Part shown: positions 55,312 to 64,000 of the stretch, in pieces
How positions within the stretch are numbered: the first letter of the stretch is position 1
Layout: each line of letters begins with the position of its first letter
Source of the DNA: Ancylobacter sp. SL191
Lineage (GTDB): Bacteria; Pseudomonadota; Alphaproteobacteria; Rhizobiales; Xanthobacteraceae
Length of the DNA: 64,000 nucleotides
Assembly: GCF_026625645.1 (NCBI RefSeq)
Contig: NZ_CP113056.1
Location: 3,013,001 to 3,077,000 of the forward strand
Direction: 5' to 3'
Notes under the pieces: generated by a model
Database searches by the model: none
Told to the model about the DNA's origin: nothing
Seen by the model: the letters and a program-made list of their open reading frames with translations, nothing else
Position numbers and translations under genes: made by a program

Positions 55312-58146
55312 ATGCTCGAGAACAGGTTCGATCCCGCCGCCGTCGAGGGCCGCATCTACCAGAACTGGCTGGATGCGGAAGCGTTCAAGGCTGGCCGGGC
55401 GGACCGGGTAGGCGCCGAGCCCTATTGCATCGTCATCCCGCCGCCGAACGTCACCGGCTCGCTCCATATGGGGCACGCGCTCAACAACACGCTGCAGGAC
55501 ATCCTCTGCCGCTTCGAGCGCATGCGCGGCAAGGACGTGCTCTGGCAGGTCGGCACCGACCATGCCGGTATCGCCACGCAGATGGTGGTCGAGCGCCAGC
55601 TCGCCGAGCGCCAGCTTCCTGGCCGGCGCGAGATGGGCCGCGAGGCCTTCGTCGAGCGCGTCTGGGCGTGGAAGGAGGAATCCGGCGGCACCATCATCAA
55701 CCAGCTCAAGAAGCTCGGTGCTTCCTGTGACTGGTCGCGCGAGCGCTTCACCATGGATGAGGGGCTCTCGCGCGCCGTCCTCAAGGTGTTCGTCCGCCTC
55801 TACAAGCAGGGGCTGATCTACAAGGACAAGCGGCTGGTGAACTGGGATCCCAAGTTCCAGTCGGCTATTTCCGACCTTGAGGTGCTGCAGGTCGAGGTGA
55901 AGGGCCATCTCTGGCACTTCCGCTACCCGCTCGCCGATGGCGTGACCTATGATCACCCGGTCGCCTTCGACGCGGACGGCCTGCCGACCGAGTTTGAGAC
56001 GCGCGACTACATCGTCGTCGCCACCACGCGGCCGGAGACCATGCTGGGCGACACGGCGGTCGCGGTACATCCCGAGGATCCCCGTTACATCGGCCTCGTC
56101 GCCGCTGGCGCCAAGGTGCGTCTGCCGCTGGTCGGCCGGCTGATCCCCATCGTGCCGGACGAGTATTCGGACCCAACCAAGGGCACGGGCGCGGTGAAGA
56201 TCACCCCGGCGCACGACTTCAACGATTTCGAGGTCGGTCGCCGGCACAATTTGCCGATGATCAATATCCTCGATGCCGAGGCGCGGCTGACGCTGGCCGG
56301 CAATGAGGACTTCCTTGCCGGGACGGCGGGGGCGGATCTCGATGTCGTGCTCGCCCTCAACGGCCAGAGCCGCGAAGCGGCGCGCAAGGCCGTGGTCGCG
56401 CTCATGGAAGAGCGCGGCCTCGTCGACAAGATCGAGCCGCACACCCACATGGTCCCGCACGGTGACCGCTCGAACGTCGTCATCGAGCCCTGGCTGACCG
56501 ACCAGTGGTATGTGGACGCCCACACGCTGGCCCAGCCGGCGCTGGCGGCGGTGCGCGAGGGGCGCACGAGCTTCATCCCGAAGAACTGGGAGAAGACCTA
56601 TTTCGAGTGGCTGGAGAACATTCAGCCCTGGTGCGTCTCGCGCCAGCTCTGGTGGGGTCACCAGATCCCGGCCTGGTACGGGCCGGACGGCACGGTCTTC
56701 GTCGAGGAGACCGAGGAAGAAGCCGTCGCCGCCGCGCTCGCCCATTGCGTGCAGACGGGCATCATCACCGATGCCGAGGCGCGCGAACTGGCGGACGACC
56801 CGGAGAAGCGGGCCGCTCTCATCACCCGCGACGAGGACGTGCTCGATACCTGGTTCTCCTCCGCGCTCTGGCCGTTCTCGACGCTCGGCTGGCCGGACGA
56901 GACGGCGGAGCTGAAGCGCTTCTACCCGACCTCGGTGCTCATCACCGGCTTCGATATCATCTTCTTCTGGGTCGCCCGGATGATGATGATGGGCCTGCAC
57001 TTCATGGACGGCGAGATCCCGTTCAAGGACGTCTACATCCACGCCCTCGTCCGCGACGAGAAGGGCGCCAAGATGTCGAAGTCCAAGGGCAATGTCATCG
57101 ACCCGCTCGACCTCATCAACCAGTACGGCGCCGACGCCCTGCGCTTCACGCTGGCGGCGATGGCGGCGCAGGGGCGCGACATCAAGCTCGCGACCTCGCG
57201 TGTCGAGGGCTATCGCAACTTCGCGACCAAGCTCTGGAACGCGGCGCGCTTCGCCGAGATGAATGGCTGTGGGCGCGATCCGTCCTTCGATCCGTCCAAG
57301 GTCTCCACCACACTGAATCGCTGGATCGTCGGCGAGACGCAGAAGGCCGGCGAGGAAATCACCACCGCCATCGAGGCCTATCGCTTCAACGAGGCGGCGG
57401 GCGCGGCCTATCGTTTCGTCTGGAATATCTTCTGCGACTGGTATCTGGAACTCGCGAAGCCCGTCTTCATGGGCACGGATGAGGTCTGGAAAGCGGAGAC
57501 CCGTGCCACCGCGGCTTTCGTGCTCGACGAGATCCTGAAGCTGCTGCACCCCTTCATGCCCTTCCTCACCGAAGAGCTGTGGGCCCGCACGGCGGAGGGC
57601 GGCGCCGCGCGCGACGGGCTTCTGGCTCTCACGCCGTGGTCGGAACTGCAGGGGCTCGAGGCGCCGGAGGCGGAGGCCGAGATCGGTTGGCTGATCGATC
57701 TGGTCACCGAGATCCGGTCGGTGCGCGCCGAGATGAACGTTCCTGCCGGGGCGCAGCTGCCGCTGGTGCTGGTCGGGGCGAGCGAGCAGGTGCGCACGCG
57801 CGTGGCGACCTGGAGCGATGTGCTGATGCGGCTCGCCCGCGTCTCCGCCATCAGCTTCGAGGCGGAGGCGCCGGCCGGCGCAGTCCAACTCGTGGTGCGC
57901 GGCGAGACCGCGGCCCTGCCGCTGGCGGGTGTCATCGACATGGATGCCGAAGCGGCGCGCCTGTCCAAGGAGCTCGCCAAGGCGAGCGACGACATCGCCA
58001 AGGTCGACGCCAAGCTGAACAACCGCGATTTCCTCGCCCGCGCCAAGGAAGAGGTGATCGAGGAGCAGCGCGAGCGCCGCGAGGCAGCCGAAGCCCGCGC
58101 CGCGAAGATCCGCGAAGCCCTGGCACGGCTCGGCCGCGCCAGCTGA
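55312..58146 (+). CDS. valS: Valyl-tRNA synthetase
   Basis: A 944-residue class I synthetase that charges tRNA-Val. The [14 protein letters not shown] region near residues 43-56 holds the HIGH-equivalent HMGH; the editing domain contains [18 protein letters not shown] lies at 587-591; the C-terminus is a coiled-coil arm. Length and motif order are normal. An upstream GGAG precedes the ATG. A long open frame on the opposite strand is a GC-bias artefact. Confidence 0.97.
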   Translation: MLENRFDPAAVEGRIYQNWLDAEAFKAGRADRVGAEPYCIVIPPPNVTGSLHMGHALNNTLQDILCRFERMRGKDVLWQVGTDHAGIATQMVVERQLAERQLPGRREMGREAFVERVWAWKEESGGTIINQLKKLGASCDWSRERFTMDEGLSRAVLKVFVRLYKQGLIYKDKRLVNWDPKFQSAISDLEVLQVEVKGHLWHFRYPLADGVTYDHPVAFDADGLPTEFETRDYIVVATTRPETMLGDTAVAVHPEDPRYIGLVAAGAKVRLPLVGRLIPIVPDEYSDPTKGTGAVKITPAHDFNDFEVGRRHNLPMINILDAEARLTLAGNEDFLAGTAGADLDVVLALNGQSREAARKAVVALMEERGLVDKIEPHTHMVPHGDRSNVVIEPWLTDQWYVDAHTLAQPALAAVREGRTSFIPKNWEKTYFEWLENIQPWCVSRQLWWGHQIPAWYGPDGTVFVEETEEEAVAAALAHCVQTGIITDAEARELADDPEKRAALITRDEDVLDTWFSSALWPFSTLGWPDETAELKRFYPTSVLITGFDIIFFWVARMMMMGLHFMDGEIPFKDVYIHALVRDEKGAKMSKSKGNVIDPLDLINQYGADALRFTLAAMAAQGRDIKLATSRVEGYRNFATKLWNAARFAEMNGCGRDPSFDPSKVSTTLNRWIVGETQKAGEEITTAIEAYRFNEAAGAAYRFVWNIFCDWYLELAKPVFMGTDEVWKAETRATAAFVLDEILKLLHPFMPFLTEELWARTAEGGAARDGLLALTPWSELQGLEAPEAEAEIGWLIDLVTEIRSVRAEMNVPAGAQLPLVLVGASEQVRTRVATWSDVLMRLARVSAISFEAEAPAGAVQLVVRGETAALPLAGVIDMDAEAARLSKELAKASDDIAKVDAKLNNRDFLARAKEEVIEEQRERREAAEARAAKIREALARLGRAS

Positions 58147-58157
58147 TAGGTTTGGTC

Positions 58158-58189
58158 GAGCCGGGCGCTTCGTCGCAAGCGCCTGGCTC
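58158..58189 (+). terminator. Strong hairpin between valS and the MgtC-family gene
   Basis: GAGCCGGGCGCTT (58158-58170) pairs with AAGCGCCTGGCTC (58177-58189), 13 pairs with one wobble, around a 6-base loop. There is no T-run after it, so it may attenuate or stabilise mRNA and need not terminate. Confidence 0.45.
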
Positions 58190-58215
58190 TCGCGTTCCAT
58201 CGGGGCCGGGGGCAT

Positions 58216-58932
58216 ATGCCGTTCATTGCGAGCTTCGAGGCGAGCGACTTTCTCTCGACCTTCGTCAGCCTTTTTGTCGCCTTCGCTCTCGGCACGCTGA
58301 TCGGGGCGGAGCGGCAGTACCGCCAGCGCACGGCGGGGCTGCGCACCAATGTTCTGGTCGCCATCGGCGCCTGTCAGTTCGTCGACATGGCGGTGCATCT
58401 GGGCGGGCCGGAAGGAGCGATCCGCGTTGTCGCCTATGTGGTGTCGGGCATCGGCTTTCTCGGCGCCGGCGTCATCATGAAGGAGGGCGCGAATATTCGC
58501 GGCCTCAACACGGCGGCGACCCTGTGGTGCTCGGCGGCCGTCGGAGCCTGCGCGGGAGCGGACCTCGTGGCGCAGGCGATTCTGCTCACCCTGTTCGTCC
58601 TTGCCGGCAACACCATGCTCCGGCCGCTGGTCACGGCGCTTGAGCGCCTGCCGCGCCCGGAGGAATCGACCGAGGCGACCTATGGCGTGACGGTGGTCAC
58701 GCGGGCGGCGGTCGCCAATGATCTCATCTCTCGGCTCTCGGCCCTGCTCGAGGCCGCGCATTTCCCGACCGATGTCGTCGCGCAGGAGGATCGCCCGGAT
58801 GGCAAGGTCGAGCTGCGGGCGACGTTGGTGAACACCTCCGTGCGTGTCGCCGAGCTCGACGCGACGGTCGCGCGGGTCCGCCATCTGCCGGATGTCATCT
58901 CCGCGACCTGGACGCGGAGCGCCGCCGACTGA
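58216..58932 (+). CDS. MgtC/SapB family membrane protein
   Basis: A 238-residue inner-membrane protein. The N-terminal half has four to five transmembrane segments with the family motifs GTLIGAERQYRQRTAGLRTN and GIGFLGAGVIMKEG. The C-terminal third is a soluble ACT-like domain. MgtC proteins modulate growth in low magnesium and F-type ATPase activity in pathogens; the role in free-living bacteria is unclear. It stands alone after valS and converges with the LprI-like gene. Confidence 0.88.
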   Translation: MPFIASFEASDFLSTFVSLFVAFALGTLIGAERQYRQRTAGLRTNVLVAIGACQFVDMAVHLGGPEGAIRVVAYVVSGIGFLGAGVIMKEGANIRGLNTAATLWCSAAVGACAGADLVAQAILLTLFVLAGNTMLRPLVTALERLPRPEESTEATYGVTVVTRAAVANDLISRLSALLEAAHFPTDVVAQEDRPDGKVELRATLVNTSVRVAELDATVARVRHLPDVISATWTRSAAD

Positions 58933-58938
58933 GCTCTC

Positions 58939-59349
58939 TCACGGGGAAGGGGGTACGGGGCAGGTGGTGTCGCCTTCCTGGCAGGACAGCAGCGGGCGAA
59001 GCTCAGCGACACGCTGCTTGGTGGCGTCGGCAAGGCACAGCGCCATCGCCATGGGGTACATGCTGCCGCCTTCGACGGCCGAGGCGCGGAACGCGCACTC
59101 CGTGTCGCGGAAGGTGATCCAGGCCTTCTGGGCCGTCACCAGCTTGGCCTTCGTCCCGGCATCCTTGGTCAGACGAGCGACGATGCGGCCGTAAATCTGA
59201 TTGAGTTCGGCATCGGCCTTTTTGTACGCGGCTCCCGCGCATTCATCGAGGCCCATCTGGGTGGCGTCGGTACAATCCTGCGCGAGCGCGGGCAGCGCCC
59301 ACAGACCCGCCACGGCAAGCAGCGTGGCGGCGGTCAGCAAACTGCGCAT
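58939..59349 (-). CDS. LprI-like lysozyme inhibitor family protein (DUF1311)
   Basis: A 136-residue secreted protein. A signal peptide ends near ALAQD. The mature part has the family's spaced cysteines (QDC, DEC, TEC, LSC, TTC) and the pattern A-D-x-E-L-N-x-x-Y-x-x-I..L..AQKAWI-x-F-R-D-x-E-C. Family members bind lysozyme or have unknown periplasmic roles. It is a single gene, convergent with the MgtC-family gene. Confidence 0.82.
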   Translation of the reverse strand: MRSLLTAATLLAVAGLWALPALAQDCTDATQMGLDECAGAAYKKADAELNQIYGRIVARLTKDAGTKAKLVTAQKAWITFRDTECAFRASAVEGGSMYPMAMALCLADATKQRVAELRPLLSCQEGDTTCPVPPSP

Positions 59350-59608
59350 TTTGGCGTTTCCTTATGGTTTACAATGTATTGTCGGCTGATTCTGACATTT
59401 TGAATCCGCCGTTCGTCCGGCGAAACAGGCCTGAGATCGTGGCGTCTCCGCAACAGTGTCACGCATTCGCAACCATAACTGGAACCGCGGGACCGGATGC
59501 CGTGAAGCCGCCACAAACCGGCACGAAATCCGACGTGTAGGCGAGGGAAAGTAGTGGCCGGGTGCAGTTGCCCGCTACGCCATCGTCCACCGGGATGCGC
59601 ATAAGAAA

Positions 59609-61336
59609 ATGGACGTCAGGACCATCATCGACAAGCGGAAGCTGCCGAGCCGGCACGTGACCGAAGGTCCGGCGCGCGCCCCGCACCGTTCCTATCTCTA
59701 TGCGATGGGTCTGACCCGTGAGCAGATCCACCAGCCGCTCGTCGGCGTCGCTTCCTGCTGGAATGAGGCCGCGCCCTGCAACATCTCGCTGATGCGCCAG
59801 GCGCAGGCGGTGAAAAAGGGCGTGGCGAGCGCCGATGGCACGCCGCGCGAGTTCTGTACCATCACCGTCACCGATGGCATCGCCATGGGGCATGAGGGCA
59901 TGAAGTCCTCGCTGGCCTCGCGGGAGGTGATCGCCGACTCGGTCGAACTCACCATTCGCGGCCATTCCTATGACGCGCTGATCGGCCTTGCCGGCTGCGA
60001 CAAGTCGCTGCCGGGCATGATGATGGCGATGCTGCGCCTCAACGTTCCGTCGATCTTCATCTATGGTGGCTCGATCCTCCCCGGCTCCTTCCGTGGCCAG
60101 CCGGTCACCGTGCAGGACATGTTCGAGGCGGTCGGCAAGCACTCCGTCGGGCTGATGTCCGACGATGATCTCGACGAACTGGAGCAGGTCGCCTGCCCCT
60201 CGGCCGGGGCGTGCGGCGCGCAGTTCACCGCCAACACCATGGCGACCGTCTCCGAGGCCATTGGCCTCGCGCTGCCCTATTCGGCCGGCGCGCCGGCGCC
60301 CTACGAGATCCGCGACCGGTTCTGCATGGCGGCCGGCGAGCAGATCATGGATCTCATCGCCCGCAACATCCGCCCGCGCGACATCGTTACGCTGAAGGCG
60401 CTGGAAAATGCCGCGACCGTGGTCGCCGCCTCGGGCGGCTCGACCAATGCGGCGCTGCACCTGCCGGCTATGGCGCATGAGGCCGGCATCAAGTTCGACC
60501 TGTTCGACGTCGCCGAGATCTTCAAGCGCACACCCTATATCGCCGACCTCAAGCCCGGCGGGCGGTATGTCGCCAAGGACATGTTCGAGGTCGGCGGCAT
60601 TCCGCTGCTTATGAAGACGCTGCTCGACCATGGCTTCCTGCATGGTGACTGCCTCACCGTGACCGGGCGGACCATCGCCGAGAACCTCGCCTCGGTGAAG
60701 TGGAACCCGGATCAGGACGTGGTGCGCCCGGCCAATGACCCGATCACCGTCACTGGCGGCGTGGTCGGCCTCAAGGGCAACCTCGCCCCGGACGGCGCCA
60801 TCGTGAAGGTGGCGGGCCTGAAAAACCTGAAGTTCTCCGGCCCCGCCCGCTGCTTCGATGGCGAGGAAGCCTGCTTCGAGGCTGTCGCCCAGCGCGCTTA
60901 TGCCGATGGCGACGTGCTGGTCATCCGCTATGAGGGCCCCAAGGGCGGCCCCGGCATGCGTGAAATGCTCTCCACCACTGCCGCGCTCTACGGGCAGGGC
61001 GCCGGCGACAAGGTGGCGCTGATTACCGACGGACGCTTCTCCGGCGCCACGCGCGGCTTCTGCATCGGCCATGTCGGGCCGGAGGCGGCGGTTGGCGGCC
61101 CGATCGGGCTGATCCGCGACGGCGACATCATCACCATCGACGCAATCGAGGGCACGCTGGACGTGGCGCTCTCGGACGAGGAACTCGCCGCCCGCCGGGC
61201 GGAGTGGGTGCCGCGTCCCTCGCCCGTCGGCTCGGGGGCCATCTGGAAGTTCGCGCAGGCCGTGGGGCCCGCCCGTGAGGGCGCGGTCACCCATCCCGGC
61301 GGCGCGGCCGAGACATCGTGCTATGCGGATATTTGA
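59609..61336 (+). CDS. ilvD: Dihydroxy-acid dehydratase
   Basis: A 575-residue IlvD/Edd-family enzyme. It dehydrates 2,3-dihydroxy acids in valine, isoleucine and leucine synthesis. Iron-sulfur cysteines are visible in NEAAPCN (about 57), GCDKSLPG (Cys130) and SAGACGA (Cys202), and the C-terminal [10 protein letters not shown] motif is present. The length fits the 2Fe-2S-type enzyme. Sugar-acid dehydratases are close relatives, but the pattern is that of IlvD. The next gene overlaps its 3' end by 14 bases. Confidence 0.9.
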   Translation: MDVRTIIDKRKLPSRHVTEGPARAPHRSYLYAMGLTREQIHQPLVGVASCWNEAAPCNISLMRQAQAVKKGVASADGTPREFCTITVTDGIAMGHEGMKSSLASREVIADSVELTIRGHSYDALIGLAGCDKSLPGMMMAMLRLNVPSIFIYGGSILPGSFRGQPVTVQDMFEAVGKHSVGLMSDDDLDELEQVACPSAGACGAQFTANTMATVSEAIGLALPYSAGAPAPYEIRDRFCMAAGEQIMDLIARNIRPRDIVTLKALENAATVVAASGGSTNAALHLPAMAHEAGIKFDLFDVAEIFKRTPYIADLKPGGRYVAKDMFEVGGIPLLMKTLLDHGFLHGDCLTVTGRTIAENLASVKWNPDQDVVRPANDPITVTGGVVGLKGNLAPDGAIVKVAGLKNLKFSGPARCFDGEEACFEAVAQRAYADGDVLVIRYEGPKGGPGMREMLSTTAALYGQGAGDKVALITDGRFSGATRGFCIGHVGPEAAVGGPIGLIRDGDIITIDAIEGTLDVALSDEELAARRAEWVPRPSPVGSGAIWKFAQAVGPAREGAVTHPGGAAETSCYADI

Positions 61337-62186
61337 GCGCCCAGTCTTTCTCGCCCTCATGGGCGCCGCGTTTGGCGGCGTCGTGATGGCGCTCGCGCCG
61401 GCTCCCGCGCGGGCGTTCGATGGCTCGACCGATTCCGCCTCGGCGGCGCAGGCGCTGCCCAAGGGCGTCGTGCCACCCTCCGGCACCCGCCCGCTTGAGG
61501 AAGTCGTGCGCTTCGGCGCGCAGGCGCTGCGTTCCGGCGACATGGAGAAGGGGATCGATTCCCTGCGCTATGCCGCCGATCAGGGCCATGCCGGCGCGCA
61601 GTGGAAGCTCGGGCGCATGTATGCCGAGGGCGAGGGCGTCGAGCGCAACGACATCAAGGCGTTCGAGTACTTCACCCAGATCGCCAACCTGCATGCCGAT
61701 GACAACCCGTCGGCGCCGCAGGCGCGCTTCGTGGCCGATGCCTTCGTGGCGCTCGGCGGCTATTACCTCGTCGGCATTCCCAACAAGGTGCGCCGCGATC
61801 CGAATCGCGCGCGCGACATGTTCGCCTATGCCGCCTCCTATTTTGGCGATCCCGACGCGCAATATCACCTCGCCCGTCTGTATATCGACGGCGACGGCGT
61901 GCCGCGCGATCCGCGCTTTGCCGCCCGTTGGCTCGGCCTTGCCGCCCATAAGGGTCAGTATCAGGCGCAGGCCGCGCTTGGTGGGCTGCTGTTCAAGGGC
62001 GACGATGGCATTCCGCGTCAGGGCGCGCGGGGGCTGATGTGGCTGACGCTGGCCCGTGACGCGGCCGCCGGTCCCGAGGACAAGTGGGTCGTCGACCTCT
62101 ATGAGGAGGCCTTTGCTGGCGCCAGCTCGGATGAGCGCGCCATGGCACTGGTCTATCTCGAGCAGTACATGAAGAACGTGCGCTGA
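61323..62186 (+). CDS. ExoR-like periplasmic Sel1-repeat protein
   Basis: A 287-residue exported protein. The ATG at 61323 gives a signal peptide with cleavage near PARAF and overlaps ilvD by 14 bases. At least three to four Sel1/TPR units are clear ([54 protein letters not shown]). Length, signal peptide and repeat layout resemble ExoR of Sinorhizobium, the periplasmic inhibitor of ExoS/ChvI signalling that controls exopolysaccharide and motility. The similarity is in pattern only, so the regulatory role is inferred. Confidence 0.75.
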   Translation: MRIFERPVFLALMGAAFGGVVMALAPAPARAFDGSTDSASAAQALPKGVVPPSGTRPLEEVVRFGAQALRSGDMEKGIDSLRYAADQGHAGAQWKLGRMYAEGEGVERNDIKAFEYFTQIANLHADDNPSAPQARFVADAFVALGGYYLVGIPNKVRRDPNRARDMFAYAASYFGDPDAQYHLARLYIDGDGVPRDPRFAARWLGLAAHKGQYQAQAALGGLLFKGDDGIPRQGARGLMWLTLARDAAAGPEDKWVVDLYEEAFAGASSDERAMALVYLEQYMKNVR

Positions 62187-62201
62187 GCGCGCCGGCCTTC
62201 C

Positions 62202-62990
62202 TCATCCCCCGACATCGAACTCCGCCCAGACCGGCACATGGTCCGACGGCTTCTCCCAGCCGCGCACATGCTTGTCGATGCCGGCGCTCTTCAGCCGGTC
62301 GGCGGCCTGCGGCGAGAGCAGCAGATGATCGATGCGGATGCCGTTGTTCCGCGGCCAGGCACCCGCCTGATAGTCCCAGAAGCTGTAGAGGCCGGGCTCG
62401 TCCGTGGTGGCGCGTAGCGCGTCGGTCAGGCCGAGATTGAGCAGTTCGCGGAACGAGGCGCGGGTCTGCGGCAGGAACAGCGCGTCATTCACCCAGGCCT
62501 GCGGATGGGCGGCATCGGCCGCTTCCGGGATCACATTGTAGTCGCCGCAGACGATGAGCGGCTCTTCCAGTGCGAGGCGGGCGGCGACATGGTCCTTCAG
62601 CCGCGCCATCCAGCCGAGCTTGTAGGGGTATTTCTCGGTGCCGACCGGATTGCCGTTCGGCAGATAGAGCCCGCACACCCGCACCGCGCCCTGCGACGTC
62701 GACACCACCACCTCGATGAAGCGGGACTGCACGTCGCTTTCATCGCCGGGCAGGCCGGGCGACACCTCGTCGAAGGGCAGGCGCGAGAGAACCGCGACGC
62801 CGTTGAAGCCCTTCTGGCCGTGGACGGCGACATTGTAGCCGAGCGCTTCGAACGCCTCGCGCGGGAACTGGTCGTCCTGGCACTTGATCTCCTGCAGGCA
62901 CACGATGTCCGGCTGGCGGTCCTTCAGCCAAGCGACCGTGTTGTCGATGCGCAGGCGGACGGAATTGACGTTCCAGGTGGCGATGATCAT
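62202..62990 (-). CDS. xthA: Exodeoxyribonuclease III
   Basis: A 262-residue AP endonuclease/3'-5' exonuclease of the ExoIII family. It opens MIIATWNVNSVR and keeps LQEIK (metal ligand Glu), GLYLPNG, CGDYNV and the terminal SDHVPV histidine. It repairs abasic sites in base excision repair. Upstream, on the same strand, lie mtnN and erpA. Confidence 0.95.
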   Translation of the reverse strand: MIIATWNVNSVRLRIDNTVAWLKDRQPDIVCLQEIKCQDDQFPREAFEALGYNVAVHGQKGFNGVAVLSRLPFDEVSPGLPGDESDVQSRFIEVVVSTSQGAVRVCGLYLPNGNPVGTEKYPYKLGWMARLKDHVAARLALEEPLIVCGDYNVIPEAADAAHPQAWVNDALFLPQTRASFRELLNLGLTDALRATTDEPGLYSFWDYQAGAWPRNNGIRIDHLLLSPQAADRLKSAGIDKHVRGWEKPSDHVPVWAEFDVGG

Positions 62991-63025
62991 CGGGGCCTGC
63001 CAGGTCGGTGAATCGGAGCGCGAGC

Positions 63026-63775
63026 TTACAGCACCGGCATCAGCCGGCGCAGGATGAGCGCGGACGAGAGCGCGACCTCATCCACGAACTGCCGGAAATC
63101 GAAATGCGATTCGTTGCCGGCGAGATCTGAAAGCGCGCGGATGACCAGCCAGGGCACGCCGAAGGCGGCACAGGCCTGAGCCATGGCGGCGCCTTCCATC
63201 TCGACGGCGACGCCGCCCAGCTCCTCATGCAGACGCCGGCGCAGGCTCTCGCTGTTGACGAACTGATCGCCGGTCAGCACGCGGCCGAAATGCAGGCGGG
63301 GAGGGCGCTCATCGGAGGTGGCGGAGAGCGGCGACAGCGCCATATCGGCGAGCGCCGCGCGCACCCGCTCGAGCAGCGCGGCTTCGGCGCTGTGACCGAG
63401 CTCATCGGTCGGCGCGAAAAAAGGAAGAAAGCCGGCCTGATAGACGGTGAAGCCGGCCTCCGAGGTATAGCCGGCATCGTGCTGGACCACATGATCGGCG
63501 ATCACCACGTCACCAATCGCCAGCGCGGGATCGAGCCCGCCGGCAATCCCGGAGAACACCACGACGCGGCAGCCGAAGCGCTCGATCAGCAGCGTCGCGG
63601 CTATGGCGGCATTGACCTTGCCCATGCCGGCGCGGGCCAGCACCACGGGCTCGCCGTCGAGTCGACCGGCATGAAAGCGCATGCCGGCGACCTCGGTGAT
63701 CTCGGCCGCGATCAGGTTGTCGGCGAGATAGGCGAGCTCCTGCGGAATCGCGCAGAGAACGCCGACCGGACCCAT
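63026..63775 (-). CDS. mtnN: 5'-methylthioadenosine/S-adenosylhomocysteine nucleosidase family protein
   Basis: A 249-residue purine nucleosidase. It shows AIPQEL at the N-terminus, GMGKVNAA, FSGIAGG, a D-Q-F motif, EMEGAA, and the catalytic Asp in RALSDLA. It removes adenine from methylthioadenosine and SAH. The ATG at 63775 shares a base with the erpA stop (TGATG), so the two are coupled. Other nucleosidases of this fold remain possible. Confidence 0.85.
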   Translation of the reverse strand: MGPVGVLCAIPQELAYLADNLIAAEITEVAGMRFHAGRLDGEPVVLARAGMGKVNAAIAATLLIERFGCRVVVFSGIAGGLDPALAIGDVVIADHVVQHDAGYTSEAGFTVYQAGFLPFFAPTDELGHSAEAALLERVRAALADMALSPLSATSDERPPRLHFGRVLTGDQFVNSESLRRRLHEELGGVAVEMEGAAMAQACAAFGVPWLVIRALSDLAGNESHFDFRQFVDEVALSSALILRRLMPVL

Positions 63776-64000
63776 CACAGGGCGAAGCTGGTGCCGCAGC
63801 CGCACGAGGACGTCGCGTGCGGGTTGTTGATGCGGAACGAGGCGCCGATCAGGTCATCGACGAAATCGAGCTGCGAGCCGGACATATACTCAAGCGAGAC
63901 CGGGTCGATCACCACGCGGGCGGCGCCGTCGACGATCACGATATCGTCCGCGTCACGCTCGCGGGTGATGTCGAACTTGTACTGGAAGCCGGAGCAGCCG
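63775..64000 (-). CDS. erpA: ErpA/IscA-type iron-sulfur cluster insertion protein, 5' end outside window
   Basis: The C-terminal 74 residues are visible. They show GCSGFQY (first cluster cysteine), LEYMSGSQLDF, and SSCGCGTSF at the end (the last two cysteines). This is the A-type carrier family that delivers Fe-S clusters to apo-enzymes. ErpA is favoured over IscA or SufA only by general pattern. The stop overlaps the mtnN start. Confidence 0.85.
   Translation of the reverse strand, partial: GCSGFQYKFDITRERDADDIVIVDGAARVVIDPVSLEYMSGSQLDFVDDLIGASFRINNPHATSSCGCGTSFAL

Noticed and set aside
55288..58884. Minus-strand frame of about 1200 codons opposite valS
   Set aside because: valS is fully conserved on the plus strand; the antisense frame has no family features and reflects codon bias.
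59459..61543. Minus-strand frame opposite ilvD, and a plus-strand frame opposite the MsbA-like exporter at 49091-51115
   Set aside because: Both mirror well-recognised genes and run through tRNA-Cys or gene boundaries; no domain is visible.

Overview
The window is GC-rich DNA from an alphaproteobacterium. The conserved right half (pcm, a TolC-family gene, popZ/DUF2497, valS, ilvD, an ExoR-like Sel1 protein, xth, mtnN, erpA) and the Ti-plasmid-type tra genes point to Hyphomicrobiales; a Xanthobacteraceae-like genus is a guess, since no rRNA is present.

Region 1 (3-26439) is one co-directional cassette. It holds the 3' part of a giant surface-type gene (over 6500 residues visible, N-terminus outside the window), a SapC-family gene, a GAF-domain membrane fusion protein, a PqqD-like/M50 protease/HlyD fusion, and a short SecA paralogue that overlaps the previous gene by 8 bases. 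No ABC ATPase of the type I class lies here. I read this as a dedicated export and maturation system for the giant protein in which a SecA-like motor sits with HlyD-like adaptors and a leader-binding/protease module. It is the best candidate for an undescribed system in the window.

Region 2 (about 26440-32020) is mobile-element debris: traD, traC, a candidate oriT, a traA relaxase/helicase with an internal out-of-frame deletion, an AlpA-like regulator, and a Fic-domain protein.

Region 3 (32190-47381) is a catabolic locus. A frameshifted deoC lies divergent from a 13-gene, translationally coupled run: two tandem substrate-binding proteins, SIS protein, PfkB kinase, ABC ATPase, two permeases, a second SIS protein, a second PfkB kinase, a BtpA/SgcQ protein, two PuuE-like deacetylase/allantoinase-family enzymes, a racemase-family protein lacking both usual catalytic cysteines, and a metal amidohydrolase. 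Four families are doubled. The logic suggests uptake of an amine- or ureide-linked sugar, phosphorylation and SIS-type cleavage of the sugar side, and ring opening of the nitrogenous side. A palindrome in the divergent intergenic region is the likely operator, but no regulator gene is present.

Region 4 (47376-48957) is a P4-type tyrosine integrase with a single in-frame TGA, lying at the 3' end of tRNA-Asn. Regions 2 and 3 may therefore be an island, now immobile, inserted at that tRNA; the other attachment end was not found.

Region 5 (49049-64000) is core genome: an MsbA-like exporter, tRNA-Cys, pcm, tolC-family, popZ, valS, mgtC-family, an LprI-like inhibitor, ilvD, a Sel1/ExoR-like protein, xth, mtnN and the 3' end of erpA.
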